Positions 1 through 7,580 of a stretch of 25,850 nt of DNA are shown here, in pieces. The stretch is taken from contig JAXHUA010000102.1 of NCBI GenBank assembly GCA_034189695.1, positions 1 to 25,850 of the forward strand. Reading direction: 5' to 3'. The stretch is from JAXHUA01 sp034189695. GTDB lineage: Bacteria > Chloroflexota > Dehalococcoidia > E44-bin15. The notes below the pieces were generated by a model. That model did not search any database. It worked only from the letters and a program-made list of their open reading frames with translations, and was not told where the DNA came from. The position numbers were made by a program, and so were the translations under genes. The first letter of the stretch is position 1, and each line of letters opens with the position of its first letter.

Positions 1-141
1 TCAACTGGAAACACTATGGGCCATGGCTGAGCATGCCCAAGGAAAGGAGGCTTCGGTAACCTCATTTATGAGGCAACCAACCACCGTTCGGTAACACTTT
101 CTATTGACGCAACACGCGGCTTGTGGGCCGGCGCGGGGGTT
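1..141. other. non-coding flank downstream of valS
   Basis: No convincing gene is visible between the window edge and the valS stop codon. Two copies of TTCGGTAAC lie 35 bp apart (52-60 and 87-95), and a short palindrome CCTCATTTATGAGG lies between them. No T-tract follows, so a terminator cannot be claimed. Confidence 0.4.
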
Positions 142-2796
142 CTAGCTGAGTTCGGCCAGGCGCTGTGCGAGCCGTGTCGCTCTGTCGCGACATCCCTGGA
201 GTCTGTCTCGCTCTCGCTCGACGATATGGGCTGGCGCTCTTGATGCGAACTTCTCGTCGTCGAGCCTCGACTCGAATCGAGCGATGTCGGCCTTGTTCTG
301 TTCGATTTCGCTCTGCAGGCGCGCACGTTCGGCCTCGACGTCTATCATGCCGGCCATCGGCAGGAAGACCTCCGCCCCCGTCAGCACGAGTGTCTTTGCC
401 TTGTCGGGCCTGGCGTCCTCCGGCCCGATCAGGTGGAGCGGCCGGGCACGGGCGAGCGTCTGGATGGCCGCCGCCTGTGCCTCCAGCGCTGGTCGCGAAT
501 CGTGCGCCACCACGAATGCTTCGATCCATTTTGATGGCTCAACTCTGAACTCGGCTCGCTCGTTCCTTATCGCCCGTACGACGTCGATCACCAGGTTCAT
601 TTGCCTCTCCGCGTCGGCGTCGATGGCTGTATCGTCGCCAATCGGGTAGGGCGCGATCATGATGGAGTCCGGCGCCGGGTCGCCGAGCCGCTCTCTGAGG
701 TTCTGCCATATCTCTTCGGTGATGAAAGGCATGAACGGGTGGAGTAGACGGAGCGAGGTCTCAAGGACGTGGCCGAGGACGGGTATGGGGGAGGGGGACT
801 CGTTCAGCCGGAGCTTGGCCATTTCGATGTACCAGTCGCAGAACTCGCCCCAGAGGAAGTCGTGTATCTGTCTCTCAGCCTCGCCGAACTGGAAATCGTC
901 CATCAGTCTGTTGACGGTGATGAGAAGGCGATTGAGGCGGCTCAGTATCCAGCGGTCCTCGAGGGGCAGGCCATCTGGTACAACTCCGGCCGTCTTCGTC
1001 CCCTGTTGCATGTTGCCCGCCACGAAGCGCGCCGCGTTCCACAGCTTGTTGGCGAAATTGCGCGCGCCTTCGAGTCGCTGGCTGCTCAGCCTGATATCAT
1101 TGCCGGGCGACGTGCCGGTGGAAAGGGCGAAGCGCAGCGCGTCGGTGCCGTACTGGTCGATGGCGTCAAGGGGGTTCAGGACGTTGCCTTTCACCTTGCT
1201 CATCTTCTCGCCCTTCTCATCGCGCACCAGCCCGTGCAGGTACACTGTGTCGAAGGGGACCTGGCCGGTGTTCTCCAGCCCCATCATGACCATCCTCGCC
1301 ACCCAGAAGAACAGGATGTCGTACCCTGTCTCCATCACCGAGGTGGGGTAGAAGTACTTCAGGTCATCGGTCTGCTCCGGCCAGCCGAGCGTCGAGTGTG
1401 GCCACAGCCCTGAGCTGAACCAGGTATCCAGCACGTCGGGGTCCTGGACCAGGTCCGCCGAGCCGCACTGGGTGCAGGCCTGCGGCTCATCCACGGCGAC
1501 GATGATCTCGCCGCAGCGGTCGCAGTACCACACCGGAATCCGGTGGCCCCACCAGAGCTGGCGGCTGATGCACCAGTCGCGGATATTCTCCAGCCAGTTG
1601 AGGTACACCTTGGTGAAACGCTCAGGGATTATCCTTACCCTGCCGTCAACCACTGCGTCGATGGCCGGCACGGCCAGCGGCGCGATCTTGATGAACCACT
1701 GCTTGCTCGCCCACGGCTCCACCGCCGTGCCGCAGCGGCAGCAGTGTCCAACAGAGTGGACATGCGGCTTCGTCTCGATGAACAACCCCTCGTTCTTGAG
1801 GTCGGCGAGGATGGCCTCGCGACAGGCGAAACGGTCCAGCCCGGCGTAGGGGCCGGCGTTCTCGTTCATCGTTCCGTCAGGGTTCAGAATGTTGACCAGT
1901 TCCAGGCCGTGCTCCTGGCCGACCTCGAAGTCGACCGGGTCATGCGATGGGGTGATTTTCACCGCACCCGTGCCAAAAGCCGGGTCCACCGCATCGTGAG
2001 CTATGATGGGTATGAGCCGGCCGATGACGGGCAGGGCGGCTTTCTTTCCCACCAGTCCGGTGTAGCGCTCATCGCTGGGGTTCACCGCCACGGCGGTGTC
2101 TCCAAGAATCGTCTCGGGTCTGGTGGTGGCGACGGTGATGTATCCATCGTCACCGGCCAGCCTGTACCGGATGTAGTACAGGTGCGCCGGCAGCTCCTGG
2201 TGCTCGACCTCCAGGTCGGACAGGGCGGTGGTGCAGCGTGGACACCAGTTGATGATTCGCTCGCCACGGTAGATGAGTCCCTTGTCGTACAGGCGCAAGA
2301 AAGTGGTGCGCACCGCCCGCGACGGCCCCTCGTCCATGGTGAAGCATTCCCTCTCCCAGTCACAGGAGACTCCCAGTCTCTGGTGCTGCTCGGATATGGC
2401 GCCCCTGTACTTGCTGATCCACTCCCACACTCGCTCGAGGAACCTCTCACGTCCGAGGTCATGCCTGGAGAGACCCTGCGAGGCGAGGTTCTGCTCCACA
2501 ACGAACTGGGTAGCAATGCCGGCGTGGTCGACTCCCGGAAGCCACAACGTAGGGTCGCCCTTCATGCGGTGCCACCGAATCATAAGGTCTTCGATGGTTG
2601 CGGTGAGGGCGTGACCCAGGTGGAGCTCTCCTGTGACGTTGGGCGGTGGCATTATGATGACAAAGGGCTTCCTATCGGGGTCTATGCCAGGCCTGAAGTA
2701 GCCTCGCTCCATCCAGAACTCGTACCATTTCTTCTCTACATTGTGAGGGTCGTAGGCCTTTGGTATGTCGGTCATTCGTTGTGACATTATGGGCAT
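142..2796 (-). CDS. valS: valyl-tRNA synthetase
   Basis: Class Ia aminoacyl-tRNA synthetase that charges tRNA-Val with valine in the cytoplasm. The 884-residue product has the usual bacterial length. Visible motifs are the HIGH-type signature in PPPNVTGELHLGH (residues 50-62), the editing (CP1) domain at about 200-350 with the ATTRPETILGDTAV block, cysteine pairs around 352-355 and 425-444, the KMSKVKGN signature (531-538, V in place of the second S of KMSKS, a tolerated ValRS variant), the anticodon-binding region, and a C-terminal coiled coil of alternating acidic and basic residues (about 815-884). The first ATG has an AAGG at suitable distance. In-frame ATGs at codons 4 and 8 are alternatives, and MTDIPKAYDP at codon 8 is where many homologues begin. 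It is divergent from ribD and has its own promoter. No T-box leader was recognised. Confidence 0.97.
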   Translation of the reverse strand: MPIMSQRMTDIPKAYDPHNVEKKWYEFWMERGYFRPGIDPDRKPFVIIMPPPNVTGELHLGHALTATIEDLMIRWHRMKGDPTLWLPGVDHAGIATQFVVEQNLASQGLSRHDLGRERFLERVWEWISKYRGAISEQHQRLGVSCDWERECFTMDEGPSRAVRTTFLRLYDKGLIYRGERIINWCPRCTTALSDLEVEHQELPAHLYYIRYRLAGDDGYITVATTRPETILGDTAVAVNPSDERYTGLVGKKAALPVIGRLIPIIAHDAVDPAFGTGAVKITPSHDPVDFEVGQEHGLELVNILNPDGTMNENAGPYAGLDRFACREAILADLKNEGLFIETKPHVHSVGHCCRCGTAVEPWASKQWFIKIAPLAVPAIDAVVDGRVRIIPERFTKVYLNWLENIRDWCISRQLWWGHRIPVWYCDRCGEIIVAVDEPQACTQCGSADLVQDPDVLDTWFSSGLWPHSTLGWPEQTDDLKYFYPTSVMETGYDILFFWVARMVMMGLENTGQVPFDTVYLHGLVRDEKGEKMSKVKGNVLNPLDAIDQYGTDALRFALSTGTSPGNDIRLSSQRLEGARNFANKLWNAARFVAGNMQQGTKTAGVVPDGLPLEDRWILSRLNRLLITVNRLMDDFQFGEAERQIHDFLWGEFCDWYIEMAKLRLNESPSPIPVLGHVLETSLRLLHPFMPFITEEIWQNLRERLGDPAPDSIMIAPYPIGDDTAIDADAERQMNLVIDVVRAIRNERAEFRVEPSKWIEAFVVAHDSRPALEAQAAAIQTLARARPLHLIGPEDARPDKAKTLVLTGAEVFLPMAGMIDVEAERARLQSEIEQNKADIARFESRLDDEKFASRAPAHIVERERDRLQGCRDRATRLAQRLAELS

Positions 2797-2884
2797 ACTC
2801 CGCCTTCTCTCTCAGTGCCGTGAAGGAGACTGTCTGTGCTGGGCATGATACACGTGGGGTAGCTGCCTCGGGTCTGCCCCGATG

Positions 2885-2914
2885 ATTATACCTCACAGAG
2901 CGCGAAGCCAGCAA
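2885..2914 (-). promoter_or_regulatory. candidate sigma-70 promoter of valS
   Basis: On the minus strand TTGCTG (2909-2914) is followed after 18 nt by a perfect TATAAT (2885-2890). The expected start is near 2878, giving a leader of about 80 nt. A GGGGC-ACGA-GCCCC hairpin (2920-2933) lies just upstream, between the two divergent promoters. Confidence 0.55.
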
Positions 2915-2967
2915 CGCGAGGGGCACGAGCCCCAGCGTCACGCTCGGGTGCTGAAGGCGTCCTTTCC

Positions 2968-2996
2968 TTGACGCTCCTATGGGCTCAGACTATGAT
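2968..2996 (+). promoter_or_regulatory. candidate sigma-70 promoter of the ribD operon
   Basis: TTGACG (2968-2973), a 17-nt spacer, then TATGAT (2991-2996). This is close to consensus with ideal spacing. The predicted start near 3003 leaves a leader of only about 60 nt, too short for an FMN riboswitch, and no RFN-type motif is seen. Confidence 0.6.
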
Positions 2997-3062
2997 GTCC
3001 AGTGACCTGGGGGCGTCGCTGCGGATTCTGCGGAAGGTATGTTGTGTCCGGTCTGAGCTTCG

Positions 3063-4184
3063 ATGATATCGGCGGCTGATATGAATGACGAGTACTATAT
3101 GAGGAAGGCGCTACGGCTCGCCTGGAGGGGGCTGGGGAAGACGAGCCCGAACCCGATGGTGGGGGCCGTCATTGTGAGGGGGGGCGAGATCATTGGACGG
3201 GGCTATCACCGCCGCTTCGGCGGGAACCATGCCGAGATCAACGCCATTGAGGATGCAGGGGGGGATGTGCGGGGTGCGACGCTGTACGTTACCCTCGAGC
3301 CCTGCTGTCACTACCGGAAGCAGACCCCTCCCTGTGTGGACGCGATTCTATCGCATGAAATGGCCAGGGTTATCGTGGGAACGCTGGACCCGAACCCCCT
3401 GGTGAATGGAAAAGGCATCGATATCCTGAACGAGCGGGGGGTGGAAACGAGGGTGGGTGTTCTCCCCGAGGAATGTACGCAATTGAATGAGGCGTACTTC
3501 AAGTACATGAAGACGGGCCTTCCGTTCGTAACACTGAAGTTCGCTCAGACGGTTGATGGCAGGATTGCCACGCTCACCGGCGACTCCCAGTGGATTAGCT
3601 GCGAATCGACCAGGAAGCTGGCACACCACCTTCGCAGCATTCACGATGCAATCCTTGTCGGGGTGGGGACGGTGCTGAACGATGACCCACGGTTGACGGT
3701 TCGTCTCGTCAAAGGCCGCAGCCCGATCCGTGTGATTCCCGACAGCACGCTGCGAATCCCGCTTGAGGCAAAAGTGCTCAGGGACCAGGATATGGCTCGG
3801 ACGCTCATCGCCACCACGTCGCATCGCGATAGAGAGAAGGCGCTTGCTCTGAAGGGAATGGGCATCGAGGTGGTCACAGTCCACGAGGACGACCGGGGAG
3901 GTGTGGACCTGAAAGTCCTGCTCCGGAGGCTGGCGGAGATGGGCGTAAGCTCCGTGCTGGTGGAGGGAGGGGCGGGCATCATCACGTCGCTGTTGCAGAA
4001 GGGCCTGGTGGACAAGGTCGTGCTCGTGATTGCACCCAAGGTTATGGGCAAGGGCATTGAGGCGGTGGAAGACCTGAGCATACGGGGCGTTGGTGACGCG
4101 CTCAGACTCTCGTTCGTCAGCATCCACAGGGTCGGCGAGGATATTGTCATTGAGGCGAAGGTGGTGGGGGATGAAAGCCAGTAG
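3063..4184 (+). CDS. ribD: RibD-like bifunctional pyrimidine deaminase/reductase
   Basis: In riboflavin synthesis RibD deaminates the GTP-derived diaminopyrimidine and then reduces its ribosyl group. The N-terminal deaminase carries HAE (residues 56-58) with the catalytic Glu and a zinc-cysteine block PCCHYRKQTPPC (80-91), one residue longer than the usual PCSHxGxTPPC. The C-terminal reductase shows TLKFAQTVDGRIAT, DSQWIS, DAILVGVGTVLNDDPRLT and LVEGGAGIITSLL. Length (373 aa) is normal for the two-domain protein. Codon 7 (3081) is an alternative start giving MNDEYYMRKALRLA, which matches the usual RibD beginning; neither start has a strong ribosome site. No ribE, ribBA or ribH is adjacent. 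Its partners are instead a dehydrogenase and a PTPS-like gene, with overlapping ends, so it may act in a side pathway rather than, or as well as, riboflavin synthesis. Confidence 0.9.
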   Translation: MISAADMNDEYYMRKALRLAWRGLGKTSPNPMVGAVIVRGGEIIGRGYHRRFGGNHAEINAIEDAGGDVRGATLYVTLEPCCHYRKQTPPCVDAILSHEMARVIVGTLDPNPLVNGKGIDILNERGVETRVGVLPEECTQLNEAYFKYMKTGLPFVTLKFAQTVDGRIATLTGDSQWISCESTRKLAHHLRSIHDAILVGVGTVLNDDPRLTVRLVKGRSPIRVIPDSTLRIPLEAKVLRDQDMARTLIATTSHRDREKALALKGMGIEVVTVHEDDRGGVDLKVLLRRLAEMGVSSVLVEGGAGIITSLLQKGLVDKVVLVIAPKVMGKGIEAVEDLSIRGVGDALRLSFVSIHRVGEDIVIEAKVVGDESQ

Positions 4185-5187
4185 CCTGTGGTTTTGCAGC
4201 CCGAGGCGGGTTGAGTTCAGGGAGGAGAATGTAGAACCGCCGGATGGTGGCGACGTGCTGGTCGAGGCGCTCTACTCCGGCATAAGCCACGGGACAGAGA
4301 TGCTGGTCTATCGTGGGGAGGTGCCTGGGGACATGGCGCTTGACCTGACCTTGACCACCATGAAAGGTGGCTTCGGCTACCCGGTCAAGTACGGCTACGC
4401 CAGCGTGGGTAGGGTCATCAAGCTCGGCCCGGACGCGGCTCGACTGCGGGAAGGCGATGTCGTTTTCGTTCATCACCCTCATCAGACGCTCTACACCGTC
4501 TCTGAGAAGGCAGCGGTGAAGCTCCCGGCCGATGTGGACACCATGCTCGGCGTGTTTGTGGCCAATCTGGAATCGGCGCTGAATTGCCTTCTCGACTGCG
4601 GCATACGTCTGGGCGAGTCTGTGGCGGTCTTCGGCCAGGGCGTGGTCGGGCTGCTGATTGCACAGCTGGCGAGAAGGAGCGGCGCCGGCACTGTCGTCAC
4701 GGTGGACAGGATAGAAGGGCGAAGAGCGGTATCTCTGGCCAGCGGCGCCGACTACAGCCTTGACCCGGAGCCAGGCGGCGCGTCCGCGGCAATCAGGGAC
4801 CTGACCGGCGGCGCCGGAGCTGATGTGGTGATCGAGGCGTCGGGGTCTCCGGATGCCCTGGACGACGCGATCAGGTCAGCGGTTTTCCAGGGCCAGGTGG
4901 TGGTCGTGTCGTGGTACGGAAGCAAGCCAGCGACGCTGCACCTGGGGAACGAGTTCCACAGGCAGAGAATACGCATCAAGAGCTCGCAGGTGTCCAGTAT
5001 CGACCCGGCGCTCACCCCTCGATGGAGTACGGCACGCCGCATGGATGTGGTACTCAAGCTGCTGCCGCAGCTTGACCTGAGCGGCCTGGTGTCCGACGTA
5101 TTCACATTCGACGAGGCGCAGCAGGCCTATGAGAAGATAGACGGACGCCCGGAGGAAGTGCTACAGGTGGTGCTGAAATATGTTTGA
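4171..5187 (+). CDS. medium-chain dehydrogenase lacking the zinc ligands
   Basis: Medium-chain dehydrogenase/reductase (338 aa) with a Rossmann NAD(P)-binding site GQGVVG (155-160) and an Asp at the end of the second strand (VTVDR, D179), which favours NAD(H). The start at 4171 is chosen because GGTGGTGGGGG precedes the ATG and the protein then begins like its family; it overlaps the ribD stop by 14 nt. The usual zinc-binding CGxCGTD is replaced by SGISHGTE (37-44), and the GHE motif by GYA (75-77), so the catalytic zinc site is absent. The ISxGTE and YGYxxVG pattern is familiar from a zinc-independent subfamily usually annotated 'zinc-binding alcohol dehydrogenase'. The substrate is unknown. 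The tight position between ribD and a PTPS-like gene suggests it oxidises or reduces a side chain in the same pathway. Confidence 0.85.
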   Translation: MKASSLWFCSPRRVEFREENVEPPDGGDVLVEALYSGISHGTEMLVYRGEVPGDMALDLTLTTMKGGFGYPVKYGYASVGRVIKLGPDAARLREGDVVFVHHPHQTLYTVSEKAAVKLPADVDTMLGVFVANLESALNCLLDCGIRLGESVAVFGQGVVGLLIAQLARRSGAGTVVTVDRIEGRRAVSLASGADYSLDPEPGGASAAIRDLTGGAGADVVIEASGSPDALDDAIRSAVFQGQVVVVSWYGSKPATLHLGNEFHRQRIRIKSSQVSSIDPALTPRWSTARRMDVVLKLLPQLDLSGLVSDVFTFDEAQQAYEKIDGRPEEVLQVVLKYV

Positions 5188-5548
5188 GATAGGCATTGTC
5201 GATGACTTCGACGCCGTCCTGTCGCTCAAGGGGGACTTCGGTGCGGCGACACGTCTGCACGGTCATTGCTACCGGGTCCAGGTAGTCCTCAGGAGCGATG
5301 GGCTGGACGATGACGGCGTTGTGTACGACGTGGCCAGGCTGAGAGAACATCTCAGGAGCATTCTGGGCCGTTTGCACTATCAGAACCTGAACGAACTGGA
5401 CGAGTTCAGGGATACCAACCCTACAGTGGAGAACGTGGCGAGGCACGTCCACGAGAGCATGGCGGCTGCCGTTGGGGGCGACGTTGGCCACCTGAGGGTG
5501 ACGGTGTGGGAATCGCCGACCGCATTCGCTTCGTATTGGAGCGAGTAG
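5180..5548 (+). CDS. degenerate 6-pyruvoyl-tetrahydropterin synthase/QueD-like protein
   Basis: A 122-residue T-fold protein of the PTPS/6-carboxytetrahydropterin synthase family. Retained marks are LHGHCYRV (H27, H29), LNELDEFRDTNPTVEN (70-85) and the substrate-anchoring Glu in WESPTAFASY (E111). Several catalytic positions are changed. The FSAAHRL block reads FDAVLSL (10-16), so the first zinc His is Leu; the catalytic Cys four residues before HGH is Ala (A23); and the LDHxxLN Asp-His pair reads LHYQNLN. Canonical synthase activity is therefore doubtful, although pterin or purine binding may remain. It overlaps the dehydrogenase stop by 8 nt, so the three plus-strand genes form one operon. 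It could be a paralogue with a new reaction or a binding or carrier protein. Family assignment is firm; function is not. Confidence 0.8.
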   Translation: MFEIGIVDDFDAVLSLKGDFGAATRLHGHCYRVQVVLRSDGLDDDGVVYDVARLREHLRSILGRLHYQNLNELDEFRDTNPTVENVARHVHESMAAAVGGDVGHLRVTVWESPTAFASYWSE

Positions 5549-5571
5549 GGGACGAGCGCCACACGGGCGGG

Positions 5572-6636
5572 TCACTTGCCGTCGTTCAGAAGCTGGGTCA
5601 GATGGCCGTGAATAGCCTGGAAGCAGTCCTCCCACGTGTTCAACTGTCTCGACCTCTCGTAGCTTCTCTCGCCGAGTTGGTGCCGCAACTGGACATCGGA
5701 AACAAGGGTGTCAATGGCGCCGGCCAGGGCGTCCACATCGCCGGGTGGAACAAGGAGACCGTTCCGGCCGTGCTCGACCAGCTCGAGTACGCCCCCGGCA
5801 TTGGCGGCGATGACAGGCAGGCCGAAAGACATGGCTTCGGCGAACACGATGCCGAAGGGTTCGTACGAGGCGGGGAGCACGAAAACATCTGCCTGTGAAT
5901 AGAACTCGGCGACGGCCTCCCGGCCTACCCTGCCGTGGAACCTTATCCTGCTCTCAAGCTTCCCCTGCGACGCCTTCCGCCGCACTCGCCTGGCATAGCG
6001 TGGGTAGAAAGTCTCGTCTCCCACGACGTCGAGTCCGACATTCGGCCTGTCCAGGCGCAGGAACGCATCCACCAGCGTCTCCAGTCCCTTGCGCGGGTCC
6101 CAGTTGCCGACGAAGAGGAGCCTCACCTCGTCGCTCTCACGGCTCGGCCGGCGTCGCACCAGATTGGTATCAAAGCCCGGGTAGACCACGGTGATGGCGT
6201 CAGGACGTACCCCCATCCGCTGCGCCTGCTCCCTGGTATGCCCGCTGTTGGCGACCACCAGGTCGCTCGACCTCAGCATCGCCTTCTCCATGAGCCTGAT
6301 AAACGGCTCCTGCCACTCGCCCTCACAGGCTACCGACCGGAACATGTGGACGATGGCTACCACCCTGTGCTTCGCGACACGTCTGGACCACAGGTTGTAT
6401 AGCCACACCGCTGGATGGGCCATTTCGTCCTCAATGACCACGTCGTAGTTGCGGCCCCGCAGGTGGTACCCGAGCCAGAGGTTGCACAGCGGAAGGAGCG
6501 CATAGGGGAGATTCGGCAAGCTCACTACGTCGGCTTCGACGCCTCTGGTTCGCAGGTACTCGACCAGCTTCTTCTCGTACAGGTATCCGCCGGTGAACGC
6601 GTTGATGTCTCCTATGACGACCTTTGCCACTCTCAA
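5572..6636 (-). CDS. GT4 family glycosyltransferase
   Basis: A 354-residue GT-B fold retaining glycosyltransferase. Visible are an N-terminal acceptor domain beginning VAKVVIGDINAFTGGYLYEK, the hinge-region VVANSGHTREQAQRMG and VYPGFDTN, the donor-domain entry LLFVGNWDPRKGLETLVDAF, and the E-x7-E nucleotide-sugar motif in EPFGIVFAE followed by AMSFGLPVIAANAGG. The start is a TTG that overlaps the methyltransferase stop in a TTGA junction, with GAGGGG upstream; a GTG two codons later is an alternative. It is the last gene of the uvrC run and faces the pterin-like operon tail to tail with 23 nt between the stops. It may glycosylate a lipid, a surface polymer or a small molecule; the neighbourhood makes a glycosylated pterin-like product worth considering. 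Confidence 0.9.
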   Translation of the reverse strand: MRVAKVVIGDINAFTGGYLYEKKLVEYLRTRGVEADVVSLPNLPYALLPLCNLWLGYHLRGRNYDVVIEDEMAHPAVWLYNLWSRRVAKHRVVAIVHMFRSVACEGEWQEPFIRLMEKAMLRSSDLVVANSGHTREQAQRMGVRPDAITVVYPGFDTNLVRRRPSRESDEVRLLFVGNWDPRKGLETLVDAFLRLDRPNVGLDVVGDETFYPRYARRVRRKASQGKLESRIRFHGRVGREAVAEFYSQADVFVLPASYEPFGIVFAEAMSFGLPVIAANAGGVLELVEHGRNGLLVPPGDVDALAGAIDTLVSDVQLRHQLGERSYERSRQLNTWEDCFQAIHGHLTQLLNDGK

Positions 6637-7580
6637 TTGGGCCCCTCTTCTCGGGCCACGACCACCGCTTCAATGGCGATGGCTTTCCCCAGCCACTCGC
6701 CGGCCACGTAGACCGGGTAGCACGTGAGATGGGACAGGAGCTTTCCGGCGTCGCTAAGGCCATACTTCCTCCACTCGTTGGGGCCGGCGAGCAGGAGCAT
6801 ACTGGCCACCTCAAAGCCGGCGCCTTCGCACGCCAGCCGAAGCGTGAAGGGAGTGAACCCTACCAGGTGGACCGGGTAGTCCAACGGACTCAGTGCGGGC
6901 GACCGTTTGGACCGCGTGAGCCTGCCCAGTGAAGCTCTGAATCTGGCGATAAGGGCGTCCTCGTTTGTCACCGTCAGGTAGGCCACTCCACCGGGCTTCA
7001 GGATGCGGCGGACTTCCCTGAGCATCTCCATCGGCTGCGGCAGATGCTCAAGGACGCTGTCGACATACACGACATCGAATGAGCTGCTGGGATAGCCTGC
7101 CTCGGCCAGGGGGCCTACGAAGACATCGACGCCCAACCGGCTTTGGACCTCCCCAGCGAAGAAGCGAGAGACGTCCTGGCCGTTGACTGTCCACCCCCGC
7201 CTCATCGCATCCTCGATGCCATAGCCGAGCCCGCAGCCCACTTCCAGGAACCGAACTGGCCCGGAGCCGGTGAGCCCCTCGACGGTATTGAGGCGGCGCC
7301 GTGGATTGGCCCTGGTCTTGGTGCGTTCCCACCATCGGGTCATCTTCGGGAAGTAGGCTGCACCGTAGATTTGTTGGAGATGCTCCGCTCGCCAGAATGG
7401 CATTGGCTGAGTGTACAGGAAGCCGCACTGAGTGCACCTGGCTACGCAGATATCCTCGGGAATGGACACGATGCTCTCCATGTCACTCCCGACCCTGGGC
7501 CTGCCGACCGGGGTGTAGTCCCACGTGCCACAGATGTCGCAGGGGATGCGAGTGAAAACGGGTTGCGGTGCCTGACTCAC
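6633..7580 (-). CDS. class I SAM-dependent methyltransferase with N-terminal zinc ribbon
   Basis: A 315-residue methyltransferase. An N-terminal CDIC/CTQC zinc ribbon (C14, C17, C49, C52) precedes a Rossmann domain with the SAM motif FLEVGCGLGYG, the acidic GQDVS strand end and the post-motif region DVVYVDSVLEHLPQPMEM, then VRRILKPGGVAYLTVTNEDAL. This is the Methyltransf_11/23 type common beside glycosyltransferases in sugar and natural-product clusters. The start is a GTG overlapping the uvrC stop in a GTGA junction, with AAGGA a few bases upstream, so translation is probably coupled to uvrC. The C-terminal part (about 235-315) is hydrophobic in patches and may cap the active site. The substrate cannot be read from the sequence. 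Confidence 0.88.
   Translation of the reverse strand: MSQAPQPVFTRIPCDICGTWDYTPVGRPRVGSDMESIVSIPEDICVARCTQCGFLYTQPMPFWRAEHLQQIYGAAYFPKMTRWWERTKTRANPRRRLNTVEGLTGSGPVRFLEVGCGLGYGIEDAMRRGWTVNGQDVSRFFAGEVQSRLGVDVFVGPLAEAGYPSSSFDVVYVDSVLEHLPQPMEMLREVRRILKPGGVAYLTVTNEDALIARFRASLGRLTRSKRSPALSPLDYPVHLVGFTPFTLRLACEGAGFEVASMLLLAGPNEWRKYGLSDAGKLLSHLTCYPVYVAGEWLGKAIAIEAVVVAREEGPN

Noticed and set aside
1543..2784. 413-codon plus-strand frame opposite valS
   Set aside because: Antisense to conserved ValRS motifs; its sequence shows no family features.
2797..2878. T-box riboswitch in the valS leader
   Set aside because: The leader is only about 80 nt and lacks the T-box core and terminator/antiterminator pair.
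2997..3062. FMN riboswitch before ribD
   Set aside because: The leader is about 60 nt, far too short, and has no RFN-like motifs.
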